Source: Pararobbsia silviterrae (GTDB taxonomy: Bacteria; Pseudomonadota; Gammaproteobacteria; Burkholderiales; Burkholderiaceae). Taken from it: a stretch of 64,000 nt of DNA. Position numbers and translations under genes: made by a program. The notes beneath the pieces are model-generated. The model made no database searches. It was given only the letters and a program-made list of their open reading frames with translations, and had not been told where the DNA came from. Numbering within the stretch: position 1 is the first letter of the stretch; the number at the start of each line of letters is the position of its first letter. The stretch lies in contig NZ_RBZU01000020.1 of NCBI RefSeq assembly GCF_003628125.1, forward strand, positions 1 to 64,000, read 5' to 3'. This document shows, piece after piece, positions 1 through 8,710 of the stretch.

Positions 1-163
1 TGAAGCCGTGGTCTTCCCACCAGTTTCCAGGGCCGACGTCCTCGGTCCGCCGCCCCTTGCGCATCGGCACATGCGTCAGCGGCACCTCCTCCTTGGGGCG
101 CCCCTCGTCGGAACGGCATGAGCGCTTGCTCCGGCGCTCCTCGCTCGCATAGACGTCGCGCAT
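1..163 (-). CDS. Unknown protein, N-terminal part (runs off left edge)
   Basis: An open frame on the minus strand begins with ATG at 163-161 and stays open for 54 codons to the window edge, so only the N-terminus is present. A GGAGGG ribosome binding site lies at 171-176, seven bases upstream of the ATG. The first 30 residues are charged (YASEERRSKR), followed by a Gly/Trp-rich stretch ending GPGNWWEDHGF. I do not recognise the family and predict no function. The ribosome binding site and the non-repetitive, aromatic-containing sequence argue for a real gene rather than a chance frame in GC-rich DNA. Confidence 0.5.
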   Translation of the reverse strand, partial: MRDVYASEERRSKRSCRSDEGRPKEEVPLTHVPMRKGRRTEDVGPGNWWEDHGF

Positions 164-689
164 ATCCGTTCCCTCCGCGCTTCATCCAAGGATCGTGGCC
201 GGCAAGGCGCTTCGCCGTAGCGCGCGGCCGAGTGCGCCGCAACGCGGCGCGTGCGTTCGGGCAATCGGGCAATCGGGCAATCGGGCAATCGGGATGCAAA
301 CGCATCGCGGCCCGCCTGTGGAGCACGTAAGGCCGCCGCATTCATCTCGAAGGCTAGGCGCGTGCCCGCACCACCGATATCCGAAACGCGAAAGGGTCTC
401 GATCGATTTCCGACGGCGCTAACGATCTCGAAGCCGCTCGCCCTAGACCACCCATGATTTCTTGGCATACTGAGACCGTGACCGGATCAGCGGCCCGGCC
501 GTGCGCGGATACCTCGCGCGAGGCGCATATCAACCGCCGCAGATCACCCGCCGATGCGTCGCGCGCGAGGTCGACCGGCGCAAGGCCAGCGGCAACGCGC
601 GGCGCCATACCGCATAGACCTCGCTCGCCGTTCATACCGCGGGCAGGCTCCGCCGAACACGTCGTCCGGAACCGATCACCCGATTGCCC
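164..689. other. Gene-free stretch with a short tandem repeat
   Basis: About 526 bases lie between the divergent left-edge gene and the stop of the next minus-strand gene. Short open frames on both strands have no ribosome binding site and no recognisable sequence. The only clear structure is the 8-bp tandem repeat at 261-292. I see no tRNA or strong hairpin here. Confidence 0.5.
261..292. repeat. Tandem repeat, 4 x 8 bp (GCAATCGG)
   Basis: Four perfect head-to-tail copies of GCAATCGG occupy 261-292, and the same register continues for one base on each side. The unit length is not a multiple of three and no credible gene crosses it, so it looks like a simple-sequence repeat prone to slippage. 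It lies about 100 bases upstream of the left-edge gene's start codon. Confidence 0.9.
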
Positions 690-1160
690 CTAGAGTGTGT
701 TTGCCTCGCGCCGGATGGGTGAAATCGTCTGCGTTCGATCGAGCAAGGTGGCCAGCCTGCTTTGCGCGGCGACGTATACGTGCGTGGGCACGACGTCGAG
801 CAACGCATCATGAATTCGGAGGATCGTTTCGATAACGGCCGCCTCCTTTTCGTCAAGGCGCCAGACGTGCGTGTCGAGCGCGCGAATCACGGCGGCATCC
901 AAAACAGCCTCCGCATCGCTAAAGGTCGCGGCATCGGCATGACCGTATCCCGCTTGCCAAAGAAAGAAACTCAGGTACGTGACGCGCGTCATTTCGTTCA
1001 GCGCGTCTCGTCCGCCCTCCCGCGTACCGCATCCGACCAAGGCCATATGACACCGCAGAGACTCGTCACGCGCGTAATCGGTCGGCAGCGGAAGCAGCAT
1101 GGACTTCGAGCGTCGAACCTGCCTCGGCGAGACGGACTTTCGCTTCCTTGAACACGGCAT
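690..1160 (-). CDS. Small conserved-type protein, function unknown
   Basis: A 156-residue protein with a basic N-terminus (SRKRKSVSPRQVRR) followed by mostly helical, Leu/Ala-rich sequence containing MLLPLPTDYARDESL. From memory it resembles a Burkholderiaceae-restricted family of small proteins often labelled 'Fis family regulator', although I see no convincing helix-turn-helix. The ATG at 1160 has AGGAA about nine bases upstream. It starts 36 bases downstream of the mutarotase-like gene on the same strand, so it may be the last cistron of the sugar operon. No membrane segment or signal peptide is visible. Confidence 0.6.
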   Translation of the reverse strand: MPCSRKRKSVSPRQVRRSKSMLLPLPTDYARDESLRCHMALVGCGTREGGRDALNEMTRVTYLSFFLWQAGYGHADAATFSDAEAVLDAAVIRALDTHVWRLDEKEAAVIETILRIHDALLDVVPTHVYVAAQSRLATLLDRTQTISPIRREANTL

Positions 1161-1196
1161 GTCTTGGATTCCTACGCGTCACGACGCCCTTCGCAT

Positions 1197-2186
1197 TCAG
1201 CCGACGTGACAGTCGCGCGCCGACAACCGGTAGCGAATCGTGCGTGGCCTCCCGGCGCGAAACAACACGCCGGTTCGGTTCGAAAGCGGATGACCTTCGG
1301 ACGGTTGCGCGACGCGCCCCAGATCAAAGAAACTATTGGCGGGCTCCACACCCAATGCGAAGTGTTCGCCGCGCCAAGGCGCGTGTTGACGTCCGCCATT
1401 GCTGATCCAAAGCAATGCATCCGGTAACTCGTCGGCGTTCCAGTCCAGAAACACCTCCGCTTGCGCGCGCGGATACCGGAGCACGAACGGCGGCCGGCAG
1501 TCGGAAATTTGCATCAGCTCCTCAGTGCGGACCGGTAGCGGTAGACGCGTCGCATCCATCAAGCCGAACGCCGTCGGTATCTGCGCAAGCGACAAGAACG
1601 ACACGTTCGGCTCAATCCGCGACACGCCCGGCTCCTGCGGCACCGGATAACTCAAGATGTCGCCGTGCGGACAAGCAAGGACTTCAACGCCGCCCTCCGG
1701 TACAGCAAACGTCGGATGCAACGCAAACGGGAGAACCACGTCATGGCGTGCATGCACGGTCAAAGATACGGAGATCGCCGGTGAATTCGGATCGACTTCG
1801 ATTGTGCGTTCAAGGCGATCGATATCGCTATCCGGCGGACACGCGATGCTGAGCGTGAGCGCATGTTCCGTTTGCGAAACCCGCTGCCACATATGGTTCG
1901 CACCATACCCGTGATCCCACGGATCGCTTGCTTCTCGTCGTTTGAAATCGGACGGCAACCCGTCCGGCGCCTTGACCATACCGAACGGAAGGCAAGGCCA
2001 CTCTCCTCGCAACGCGCGTAACAAGCCCGTTAAGGGCGGTTCGTCTTTCCAGGGCGCGACGTGCAGCGGCGACACGGATCGTCCCGATCCGATATCGAAA
2101 CGCACGGGTGCGATCATGCCCCCGAGCGACTGAACCTGCGCTTCCCCGTACGCCCATTTCAACGTCCAGCGTTCCATGGCTTGCAT
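1197..2186 (-). CDS. Aldose 1-epimerase-like (galactose mutarotase fold) protein
   Basis: A 329-residue soluble protein with features of the galactose mutarotase superfamily: a histidine in ALHPTFAVPEGG near the middle and a C-terminal glutamate in LGVEPANS, matching the catalytic His/Glu pair of that fold. Family members interconvert sugar anomers or bind sugars. It is co-directional with and about 100 bases downstream of the kinase gene, in a sugar ABC operon, so a role in presenting the right anomer of the imported sugar is likely. Divergence from classical GalM leaves the substrate open. The two upstream Met codons are close together (MQAMER), so the start could be three codons later. Confidence 0.75.
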   Translation of the reverse strand: MQAMERWTLKWAYGEAQVQSLGGMIAPVRFDIGSGRSVSPLHVAPWKDEPPLTGLLRALRGEWPCLPFGMVKAPDGLPSDFKRREASDPWDHGYGANHMWQRVSQTEHALTLSIACPPDSDIDRLERTIEVDPNSPAISVSLTVHARHDVVLPFALHPTFAVPEGGVEVLACPHGDILSYPVPQEPGVSRIEPNVSFLSLAQIPTAFGLMDATRLPLPVRTEELMQISDCRPPFVLRYPRAQAEVFLDWNADELPDALLWISNGGRQHAPWRGEHFALGVEPANSFFDLGRVAQPSEGHPLSNRTGVLFRAGRPRTIRYRLSARDCHVG

Positions 2187-2290
2187 CGTGCTGTCTGTCC
2201 CAAAGTTCGGTTAGAAATGTAGCTACGGCTCAAACAATTCGCGAAAGCACGAACGGAATTCCGATCTGCGAGATCGCCGCATTGCGCGAA

Positions 2291-2944
2291 TCAGGCGGCC
2301 CAATGAAACTGGACATCCGCGCGCCCGCGCGTGGACTCGATGAGGGCGGCATTGACTTCATCGGTCTGTTGAACCCACTGCTTGGCCGCGTCTTCGTCGC
2401 GACCGAAGCGCATATGACGGCTGACCAGCCGATCGCGCCGGACATTCGAATCGACGTCGACATACCAGACTTCATCGAGCAGCGAGCGAACGTGTTTCCA
2501 GTGCCCATGGTCGAGCAGGAGGTAATTCCCTTCCGTGATCACGAGCGGCGTGTCGGTTGACACAGGGATCGCCCCCGCGATGGGCTCTTCGATTTCGCGT
2601 CGAAACGTCGGCGCATAAATCACTTCGTCAGGCGTCTGCGCGCGCAGTCGCCTCAGAAGCGAAACATAGCCCGCGCTGTCGAACGTGTCTTCGGCGCCCT
2701 TGCGCGCGGCGCGCCCGAGCCGTTCGAGTTCGACGTTCGCGAGGTGATAGCCGTCCATCGGCACCACGACAGCCCGGTTCGGCATCGATTCGAGCAACAC
2801 CTGCGCCAACGTCGATTTGCCGGCGCCGGGAGCGCCGACCAGACCCACAATTCTGCGTTGACCATCGGCAATCAGATGCTGAAGACGCCTGATATAGCGT
2901 TCCTGAATGATCGGCATTGCGTGAACGAAAAAGGGATAGGCCAT
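2291..2944 (-). CDS. FrcK-like sugar/nucleoside kinase (PRK/uridine kinase fold)
   Basis: A P-loop kinase of the phosphoribulokinase/uridine kinase group. It has a Walker A motif GAPGAGKST at about residues 37-45 and the substrate-loop motif PMDGYHLAN, as in the kinase-like protein FrcK encoded with the Sinorhizobium fructose ABC transporter. It probably phosphorylates the imported or epimerised sugar in the cytoplasm. The frame is open back to 3016, with Met codons at 3016, 2980 and 2944. I chose 2944 because family members usually begin fewer than 40 residues before the P-loop, but no start has a strong ribosome binding site. It follows the 3-epimerase gene by about 120 bases. Confidence 0.8.
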   Translation of the reverse strand: MAYPFFVHAMPIIQERYIRRLQHLIADGQRRIVGLVGAPGAGKSTLAQVLLESMPNRAVVVPMDGYHLANVELERLGRAARKGAEDTFDSAGYVSLLRRLRAQTPDEVIYAPTFRREIEEPIAGAIPVSTDTPLVITEGNYLLLDHGHWKHVRSLLDEVWYVDVDSNVRRDRLVSRHMRFGRDEDAAKQWVQQTDEVNAALIESTRGRADVQFHWAA

Positions 2945-3061
2945 CTCGCCACGTTCTTGTGTGACGCGTCGAGACGGCATCGGCAGCTCGCCCGCGCGTA
3001 TTGCGTCGGGCGGCATCGTGCTGGCGCATCGACGACACCGGCCGTCGGATGCGCCGTCGTT

Positions 3062-3937
3062 TTAATGGTGCGCTTTGGCTTTTGCCGCGGCGTTGATTCC
3101 GCCTTCGATGAACTGGCGCGCATGCTTGGCCAAATCCATCCCGTCATCCCAAAGATTGCGCCAGATCGCGAGCGCATTGGACAACTGTTCATTCACGACC
3201 GTGGACGAGAAGCTCTCGAAGGTCACGACGCCCTTGTATTCGATCATCGCCAGGGCATGGAAGAACTGCGCGAAGTCGATGGTGCCGGAGCCCAGATAAC
3301 CGCGATTGCTTTCGCCGATATGGACGTAACCCAGGCGTTTGCCACATTGCAGCACCGGCTGCATGAAGTCGGACTCCTCGATATTCATGTGATAGGTATC
3401 GAGGTGGACGACGACGTTCGGCGCGTCGACTTCATCGATCATCGCGAGGGCCTGGCTTGCGGTGTTCAGCAGATTGCTCTCGTAGCGGTTCACGACTTCC
3501 ATACCGAGCGTCACGCCGCGCTGATGCGCGAAGTCGGCAATGCGCTTGATCGAGTCGACCGCGTTACGACGCCCCTTTGCGGTGACGGGTGCGTTGTATT
3601 TGCCCATCGCCCCATACAGAATGCCGCCGAAATACGTGCCGCCCAGTTCCGACGTGATGCGGATGCCCTCTTCGAGCATGGCGACGCCCTTCGCGACGGT
3701 CGCGGGGTCTTCGCTGGAGACGTCCGCGTCGAACGTGAGGCCGCGCGAGCACCCGATTTCGAGATCGTGCTCTTGCAGCAGATCACGCGTGAGTGCGAGG
3801 TCCATGACCTTCGGCCCATGCAGTGAGAGCTCGACGAGATCGTATCCGGCCGCCTTGGTCTGGCTGATGACCTTGCGGGTCGATTCCGGCGTCAGATCGC
3901 CAGCCCAAACCAATGCGTGAACACCCAGCTTATTCAT
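3062..3937 (-). CDS. D-psicose/D-tagatose 3-epimerase-like TIM-barrel epimerase
   Basis: A 291-residue sugar phosphate isomerase/epimerase-like TIM barrel. The four metal/catalytic residues of ketohexose 3-epimerases are present: E147 (MEVVNRYE), D180 (HLDTYHMN), H206 (VHIGES) and E241 (FESFSS). They match E150, D183, H209 and E244 of Agrobacterium D-psicose 3-epimerase with a constant offset of three. The length also fits. The expected reaction is reversible C3 epimerisation of a free ketohexose, such as psicose to fructose or tagatose to sorbose. The ATG overlaps the stop of the upstream permease by eight bases, and AAGGAG precedes it, so translation is probably coupled to the transporter. 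The exact ketose cannot be read from sequence. Confidence 0.85.
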   Translation of the reverse strand: MNKLGVHALVWAGDLTPESTRKVISQTKAAGYDLVELSLHGPKVMDLALTRDLLQEHDLEIGCSRGLTFDADVSSEDPATVAKGVAMLEEGIRITSELGGTYFGGILYGAMGKYNAPVTAKGRRNAVDSIKRIADFAHQRGVTLGMEVVNRYESNLLNTASQALAMIDEVDAPNVVVHLDTYHMNIEESDFMQPVLQCGKRLGYVHIGESNRGYLGSGTIDFAQFFHALAMIEYKGVVTFESFSSTVVNEQLSNALAIWRNLWDDGMDLAKHARQFIEGGINAAAKAKAHH

Positions 3938-4961
3938 TGCGAACTCCTTGCGTTGCGGCGACGCGTTTGCGCGCCATGAGATTGGAAATGCCGTTCGCCC
4001 ATGCCCACCGGACGAGCATGACGGCGAGCAGGAAGACGCCCCAAAGCGCCGTTGCCAGATGCTGATTGGCGCCGAGGAGATTGAGACCGGACGCGATGAC
4101 CTGAAGAATCACAAGCGCGATGACCACCGGTACGACCCGGCCAAAGCCGCCGAACGGATCGACGCGACCGAGAAAACACGCGAGCACCGAGATGAGCAGA
4201 AACGCTTCGCCATGCCCCACGCGAACCGAATTGAATTGCGCCGCCATGACCACGCCGGCCACGCCGCACATAAAGCCCGAGAGCATGTAGATGCGCGTCA
4301 CCGCGCGCGTCGTCGCGATCCCGGAATATCGGGTTGCTTCGAGATTCGAACCGATCATTCGCGTGGCGAAACCGAGACGCGAGCGCGTCATGACGACATG
4401 CCAAAGCACCGCGCACCCGATAAAAATCCAGAGCGGGTTCGGCACGCCGATCAGCGAGCCGTTGCCGAGCGTGCGGATGAACGGAGGAAAGCCCGAGATA
4501 TCGCCGCCGTGCGTCAGAAATTCGCCGAGACCGCGCAGGAAGATCATCATCGACAGCGAGACGAGAATCGGACTTGCGCCGGTCCGCGCGATGATGGCGC
4601 CCATCACCCAGCCCGACACGGAACCGACCGCGAGCGCCGCGACGATGCCGAGCACGATGGCGGCGGCGCCCGCATCGGCGCCTCCATGCGTTTGCAGCAC
4701 ATACGCCATGGCGAGGCCCGAGCAATTGGCCGTAAAGGTCACGGCCAGATTGAAGCCGCCCGAAATCAACGGCATCAGCATCGCGAGCGTGAAGAAGCCG
4801 AGTTCGGGCAACTGAAATGCGACCGAGACGAACGTGCTGGGCGAGAAAAACTGCTCGGACGCGACGCTCATCACCGCGATCACAAGTGCGAGAAAGGCGA
4901 GCAGGCCGGCCACATCGGCCGCGATGAAAGGCGTGCGGCCAGGCGAGGAAAGTGTCTTCAT
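3930..4961 (-). CDS. Sugar ABC transporter permease (second subunit)
   Basis: A 343-residue integral membrane protein of the ribose/xylose (RbsC-type) permease family, with eight to ten hydrophobic segments and the family pattern GGFNLAVTF near the N-terminal third. It forms the inner-membrane channel with the neighbouring permease and the double-domain ATPase. The frame is open upstream to 5417, but the ATG at 4961 overlaps the previous permease's stop as ATGA, which is why I chose it. Its own stop overlaps the epimerase start by eight bases, so the transporter-epimerase block is tightly coupled. Confidence 0.88.
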   Translation of the reverse strand: MKTLSSPGRTPFIAADVAGLLAFLALVIAVMSVASEQFFSPSTFVSVAFQLPELGFFTLAMLMPLISGGFNLAVTFTANCSGLAMAYVLQTHGGADAGAAAIVLGIVAALAVGSVSGWVMGAIIARTGASPILVSLSMMIFLRGLGEFLTHGGDISGFPPFIRTLGNGSLIGVPNPLWIFIGCAVLWHVVMTRSRLGFATRMIGSNLEATRYSGIATTRAVTRIYMLSGFMCGVAGVVMAAQFNSVRVGHGEAFLLISVLACFLGRVDPFGGFGRVVPVVIALVILQVIASGLNLLGANQHLATALWGVFLLAVMLVRWAWANGISNLMARKRVAATQGVRNE

Positions 4962-5971
4962 GATGCAGCCTTTGCGCGTTGCATGCTGAGGCGCGAGCCG
5001 ACAAGCTTGGCGAAGCCGCCGCTCGACAAGGTGATGGCGATGAGGATGATGGCGCCGATGATCATCTTGAACGCGTACGGCGAGATCCCGAGCAGGTTCA
5101 AGCCGTTCGCCGTAATCGCGGTCAGCAGAATGCCGAGGATCGCGCCGAGGATGGTCCCGCGGCCGCCGCCCAAGCGCGCGCCGCCGAGCACGACCGCGGC
5201 CAGCACGTCGAGTTCGCGTCCGTAGAACGCGTTCGGCACGACCTCCTGAACATAGTGCGCCTGCATGAGCCCTGCGATGCCGGCCATCATCCCCAGCCAG
5301 CCGAATGCGACGTAGTGCATCGCGCCGATGTGAATCCCGACGCGCCGCGCCGCTTCGACGTTGTCGCCCATCGCGTAGAGCTGACGGCCCGTCGTCGTGC
5401 GCCGAAGCAGGAACCACGTCGCGGCCACCATGGCGACCATCACCGCGACCGGCAATGCAAGAACCGCGACGCCGCTCGACGTCGTGACGTGGACGATGGC
5501 CACGCGGTTCGTCAGCCAGTCCGGGAGGTCATAGATCGATACGCCGCCGGTCAGGAACATCAGACCGCCGAAGAACACGTTGAAGGTCGCAATCGTGACG
5601 ACGATCGATACGATTTTGAATCGATAGATGATCGTCGCATTGATCGCGCCGAGCAAAAAGCCGAAGAACGCGGCCGCCGCGAGACCGAGCGCCCAGTCTC
5701 CCCCGCCGACGGCGTTGACGGTCAACGCCGTCAGGTACTGCACGACCGATGCGCCGACGGCAAACGAAATATCGATGCCGCCCGCGATCAGGACGACCAG
5801 CAATCCGACCGCGAAAATAATGTTGACCGAGCTCTGGTTCAACAGATCGAACAGGTTCGGCAGCGTGAGGAAGGTCGAGGTCGTGAGGCTCAAGCCGGTC
5901 GCCATGAAGACGATGACGAGCATCAGCAGTGCCTCGATGGAGCCGATCCCGAGTTTGCGAAGATTAGGCAT
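4958..5971 (-). CDS. Sugar ABC transporter permease (first subunit)
   Basis: A 337-residue RbsC-type permease with multiple hydrophobic helices and the signature LIAGGIDISFAVGA, equivalent to the 'GGIDLS' loop of this family. Later in the protein AVVLGGARLGGGRGT matches the conserved cytoplasmic loop thought to contact the ATPase. The frame could begin at 6037, but Met at 5971 (MPNLRKLG) overlaps the ATPase stop by eight bases and has GAGCGAG upstream, a typical coupled arrangement. Two different permeases imply a heterodimeric channel. Confidence 0.88.
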   Translation of the reverse strand: MPNLRKLGIGSIEALLMLVIVFMATGLSLTTSTFLTLPNLFDLLNQSSVNIIFAVGLLVVLIAGGIDISFAVGASVVQYLTALTVNAVGGGDWALGLAAAAFFGFLLGAINATIIYRFKIVSIVVTIATFNVFFGGLMFLTGGVSIYDLPDWLTNRVAIVHVTTSSGVAVLALPVAVMVAMVAATWFLLRRTTTGRQLYAMGDNVEAARRVGIHIGAMHYVAFGWLGMMAGIAGLMQAHYVQEVVPNAFYGRELDVLAAVVLGGARLGGGRGTILGAILGILLTAITANGLNLLGISPYAFKMIIGAIILIAITLSSGGFAKLVGSRLSMQRAKAAS

Positions 5972-7535
5972 GAACGTCTCGCTCGATTTGGTCAATGGTT
6001 GTCGTGCCGGGTACATATTCGGCAACGACACGGCCATCGCGCAGATGCAGGATGCGGTCCGAGTTGAAGTACACCTCGGGAATCTCGTCGGAGATCAGCA
6101 GGATGGCCATGCCTTCCGCGGCGAGCTTGTGGATGATCGCGAAGATGCCCGCGCGCGCGCCGACGTCGACGCCGACCGTCGGGGAATCGAGAATCAACAG
6201 CTTCGGATTCGTCGCGAGCCATTTGGCAAGCACGATGCGTTGCTGATTGCCGCCCGAGAGCGTCGACACCGCATCGTCGGGTTTGCCGATCTTCACGGCG
6301 AGCTTCTGGATCCAGTCGCGAATCAGCGCGTTGCGCTTTTTCATCGAGATGAGCCGCGACGCGTCGAGCAGATCGTCGAGCACCGCCGATACGGTGTTGT
6401 CGCCGATCGACTGCTGTTGCACGAGGCCGAGCTGAAGTCGATCTTCGGAGACATAGGCAATGCCCGCGCGGATTGCGTCGCGGTTCGAGCCGAGCGATAG
6501 CGCGCGTCCTTCGAGCGTGACCGCGCCGGCCGTCGGCCGCGTCATGCCGAACAGCGACAACGCGATCTCGGTGCGGCCGGCGCCGAGACGTCCCGTCAAA
6601 CCGAGGATTTCGCCCTTGCGGATACGGAAATCGACGCTGCTGTATTCGCCTGCGCGCGACAGACCCTTGACGTCGAGCACGACGGGGGCGGCCGACAGAT
6701 CCGTCTTGCGCACTTCGTAGTCGAACGTGCGCCCTGTCATGAGTTCGGTCAGGCGCGTCTGCGTCATGCCGGCCGTCGGAAACGTGCCGACGTATTTGCC
6801 GTCGCGAAACACCGTCACGCGCGTGCAGACGTCGAGGACTTCCGCGAGACGGTGACTCACGAACACGACCGCGATGCCGTCGGACGACAGGCGTCGCACG
6901 ATCTTCAGCAGCGCTTCCGTTTCGGCATGGCTCAACGATGCGGTCGGTTCGTCCATGAACACGAGCCGCGCATCGGCGACGAGCGCGCGCGCGATCGCCA
7001 CGATCTGCCGCTGAGCGATCGACAGCGAGCGGACCGAACGACCGAGATCGATCGATACGCCGAGCCGTTCGAGAATGCGGCTCGCGGCATCCCGCATGCG
7101 GCTGTAGTCGACGAAGCGCGGGCGCGAGCCCAGATTCTGTTCGAACGCGATGTTCTCGGCGACCGTCATCTCCGGAAACAGCGCGAGATCCTGCCAGATC
7201 ACCTGGATGCCGAGCTCGCGTGCGCGTGCCGGATCGAGGCCTTCGATGCTTTGGCCGTCCATGCGCATCACCGCGCCCGGCTCGGGCTGATAGACGCCGC
7301 TGATCACCTTGATGATCGTGCTCTTGCCGCAGCCGTTTTCGCCCGCGAGACAGAGCACCTCGCCCGGCATGATGTCGAAGCGTACGTTCTGCAGCGCTTT
7401 GACGCCGCCGAAGTGCTTGGAGATGTTTTCGAGCTTGAGCAGCGCGGGACGGTCGGACTCGGCCGACTCGACCGGCCCGTCGCTCGATGGGCCGCGCGCA
7501 CGCGCGGACTCCGTGGGGGAAGCTGCTTGAATCAT
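5964..7535 (-). CDS. Sugar ABC transporter ATPase, double nucleotide-binding domain
   Basis: A 523-residue ATPase of the RbsA/XylG/AraG type with two fused nucleotide-binding domains. The first has Walker A GENGCGKST (65-73), signature LSIAQRQ (171-177) and Walker B LVFMDEPT. The second has the degenerate P-loop GRLGAGRTE (315-323), usual in this family, signature LSGGNQQ (426-432) and LILDSPT with Ser in place of the catalytic Glu. Only the first site is therefore likely to be fully hydrolytic. A Ser/Ala-rich extension of about 30 residues precedes the first domain. It lies 109 bases downstream of the binding-protein gene, separated by strong hairpins, and overlaps the next permease by eight bases. 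Confidence 0.9.
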   Translation of the reverse strand: MIQAASPTESARARGPSSDGPVESAESDRPALLKLENISKHFGGVKALQNVRFDIMPGEVLCLAGENGCGKSTIIKVISGVYQPEPGAVMRMDGQSIEGLDPARARELGIQVIWQDLALFPEMTVAENIAFEQNLGSRPRFVDYSRMRDAASRILERLGVSIDLGRSVRSLSIAQRQIVAIARALVADARLVFMDEPTASLSHAETEALLKIVRRLSSDGIAVVFVSHRLAEVLDVCTRVTVFRDGKYVGTFPTAGMTQTRLTELMTGRTFDYEVRKTDLSAAPVVLDVKGLSRAGEYSSVDFRIRKGEILGLTGRLGAGRTEIALSLFGMTRPTAGAVTLEGRALSLGSNRDAIRAGIAYVSEDRLQLGLVQQQSIGDNTVSAVLDDLLDASRLISMKKRNALIRDWIQKLAVKIGKPDDAVSTLSGGNQQRIVLAKWLATNPKLLILDSPTVGVDVGARAGIFAIIHKLAAEGMAILLISDEIPEVYFNSDRILHLRDGRVVAEYVPGTTTIDQIERDVHA

Positions 7536-7560
7536 TCAAATGCTCCGATGCGGCTGATGC

Positions 7561-7628
7561 GCGGCCGCCGCGGCGGCCGCATCCAAGTCACGACACCACG
7601 CGCGGCCAAGCGGCATACGGTGCCGCTT
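7561..7628. other. Paired intercistronic hairpins between binding protein and ATPase
   Basis: Two inverted repeats sit in the 109-base gap. The first is a perfect 20-base palindrome, GCGGCCGCCGCGGCGGCCGC, at 7561-7580. The second has 8-bp arms at 7608-7615 and 7621-7628 around a 5-base loop. Neither is followed by a T-run on the minus strand. Structures in this position commonly stabilise the upstream mRNA or attenuate read-through, so that more binding protein than membrane subunit is made; that role is inferred. Confidence 0.6.
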
Positions 7629-7644
7629 AGCCGCGCAACAAGAC

Positions 7645-8637
7645 TTAGAGGCCCATCTTCGCGAGATCGTCGACCGTGTTGACGTTCAGATCAACGAGTT
7701 CGTTGACGATCAGGTTGTGTCCGTCCGGATGCACGACGCCGAGACCCGGAACGTTCGTGCCGTCGGTGATCTTCTCGCCCTTCGCGACCATCGTGCCGAG
7801 CGTGACGAACACTTCGCCGGCCAGTTCGGGATTCCACATGTAACCGCCGCTGAGTGTGCCGTCGTGCACGAGTCGTTTGCCCTGCCCCGGCGAGAACGGG
7901 CCGAGCACGGCGATCTTGCCGCTTTGCTGCTGCTCGGCGACCGCGCGCGCCGCGCCGATCGGTCCCTGGCTGCCGAACGCGAGGAAGCCCTTCAGATCCG
8001 GATGCGCGCGCATGAGGTCGAGCGCGGTCTGGCGCGATTGATCGACGTTCTCCGCGACGCCGTACCGGTCGCCGACGAGCTTCATATCGGGGTAGTTGGC
8101 CTTGATGTATGCGATGGCAGCGTCGGCCCATGCGTTATGCAGCGGCACGGTCAACGAACCCACGAAGACAGCGTATTCGCCCTTGCCCTTGAGCATTTCA
8201 CCGAGGCGCTTGCCGTAAGCCTCACCGAAGCCCTTGGCCGAGGCGAGCTCGAAGTCCCAATCGGCGTTCTTCTGCTTGGGCGATTCATGCGTGATCACCT
8301 TGATGCCGGCCGCGCGCGCACGCTGGAGCACCGGTTCGAGCACCTCGGCGTCGTTCGGCACGACGCCGATCACATCGACGTGCTGGGCGATCAGATCCTC
8401 GATCGCGCGAACCTGCAGCGCGGGATCGGCGCTCGTCGGACCGACCATGAAGGCTTTGACGCCGAGCTGGTCGGCGCGCTTCTTGATCCCGGCTTCCATC
8501 GCATTGAACCAAGGGATGCCGCCGATCTTGACGACAACGCCGATGACGGGTTTATCGGGCGATGCCCAAGCCATGTTCGCCGCGAATGCGAACGCCGCCA
8601 CGCCTGCCAACAACGAACGCACGAAAGTCTTCGTCAT
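7645..8637 (-). CDS. Periplasmic sugar-binding protein of ABC transporter
   Basis: A 330-residue secreted protein. Residues 1-25 form a signal peptide (charged start, hydrophobic core, cleavage after AWA). The mature part begins with the type I periplasmic-binding fold pattern KPVIGVVVKIGGIPWFNAM and continues as in the LsrB/RhaS/RbsB group. It captures the sugar in the periplasm and delivers it to the two permeases. GGAGGAGAC precedes the ATG. It is the promoter-proximal gene of the operon, directly facing the LacI gene and its operators. The ligand is not obvious; the downstream 3-epimerase suggests a ketohexose. Confidence 0.88.
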   Translation of the reverse strand: MTKTFVRSLLAGVAAFAFAANMAWASPDKPVIGVVVKIGGIPWFNAMEAGIKKRADQLGVKAFMVGPTSADPALQVRAIEDLIAQHVDVIGVVPNDAEVLEPVLQRARAAGIKVITHESPKQKNADWDFELASAKGFGEAYGKRLGEMLKGKGEYAVFVGSLTVPLHNAWADAAIAYIKANYPDMKLVGDRYGVAENVDQSRQTALDLMRAHPDLKGFLAFGSQGPIGAARAVAEQQQSGKIAVLGPFSPGQGKRLVHDGTLSGGYMWNPELAGEVFVTLGTMVAKGEKITDGTNVPGLGVVHPDGHNLIVNELVDLNVNTVDDLAKMGL

Positions 8638-8710
8638 GTCTCCTCCGGTTAGGCATCTGAAAGTTTCGGCAGACGCCTCTGATGGGTGATAGGAAATCCC
8701 GAATCTTTTT

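Noticed and set aside
261-292. CRISPR-like repeat
   Set aside because: The 8-bp units are directly adjacent with no spacers, so this is a simple tandem repeat.
4962-5417. N-terminal extension of the second sugar permease
   Set aside because: It is antisense-like Arg/Asp-rich sequence overlapping the first permease; the ATGA overlap at 4958-4961 marks the true start.
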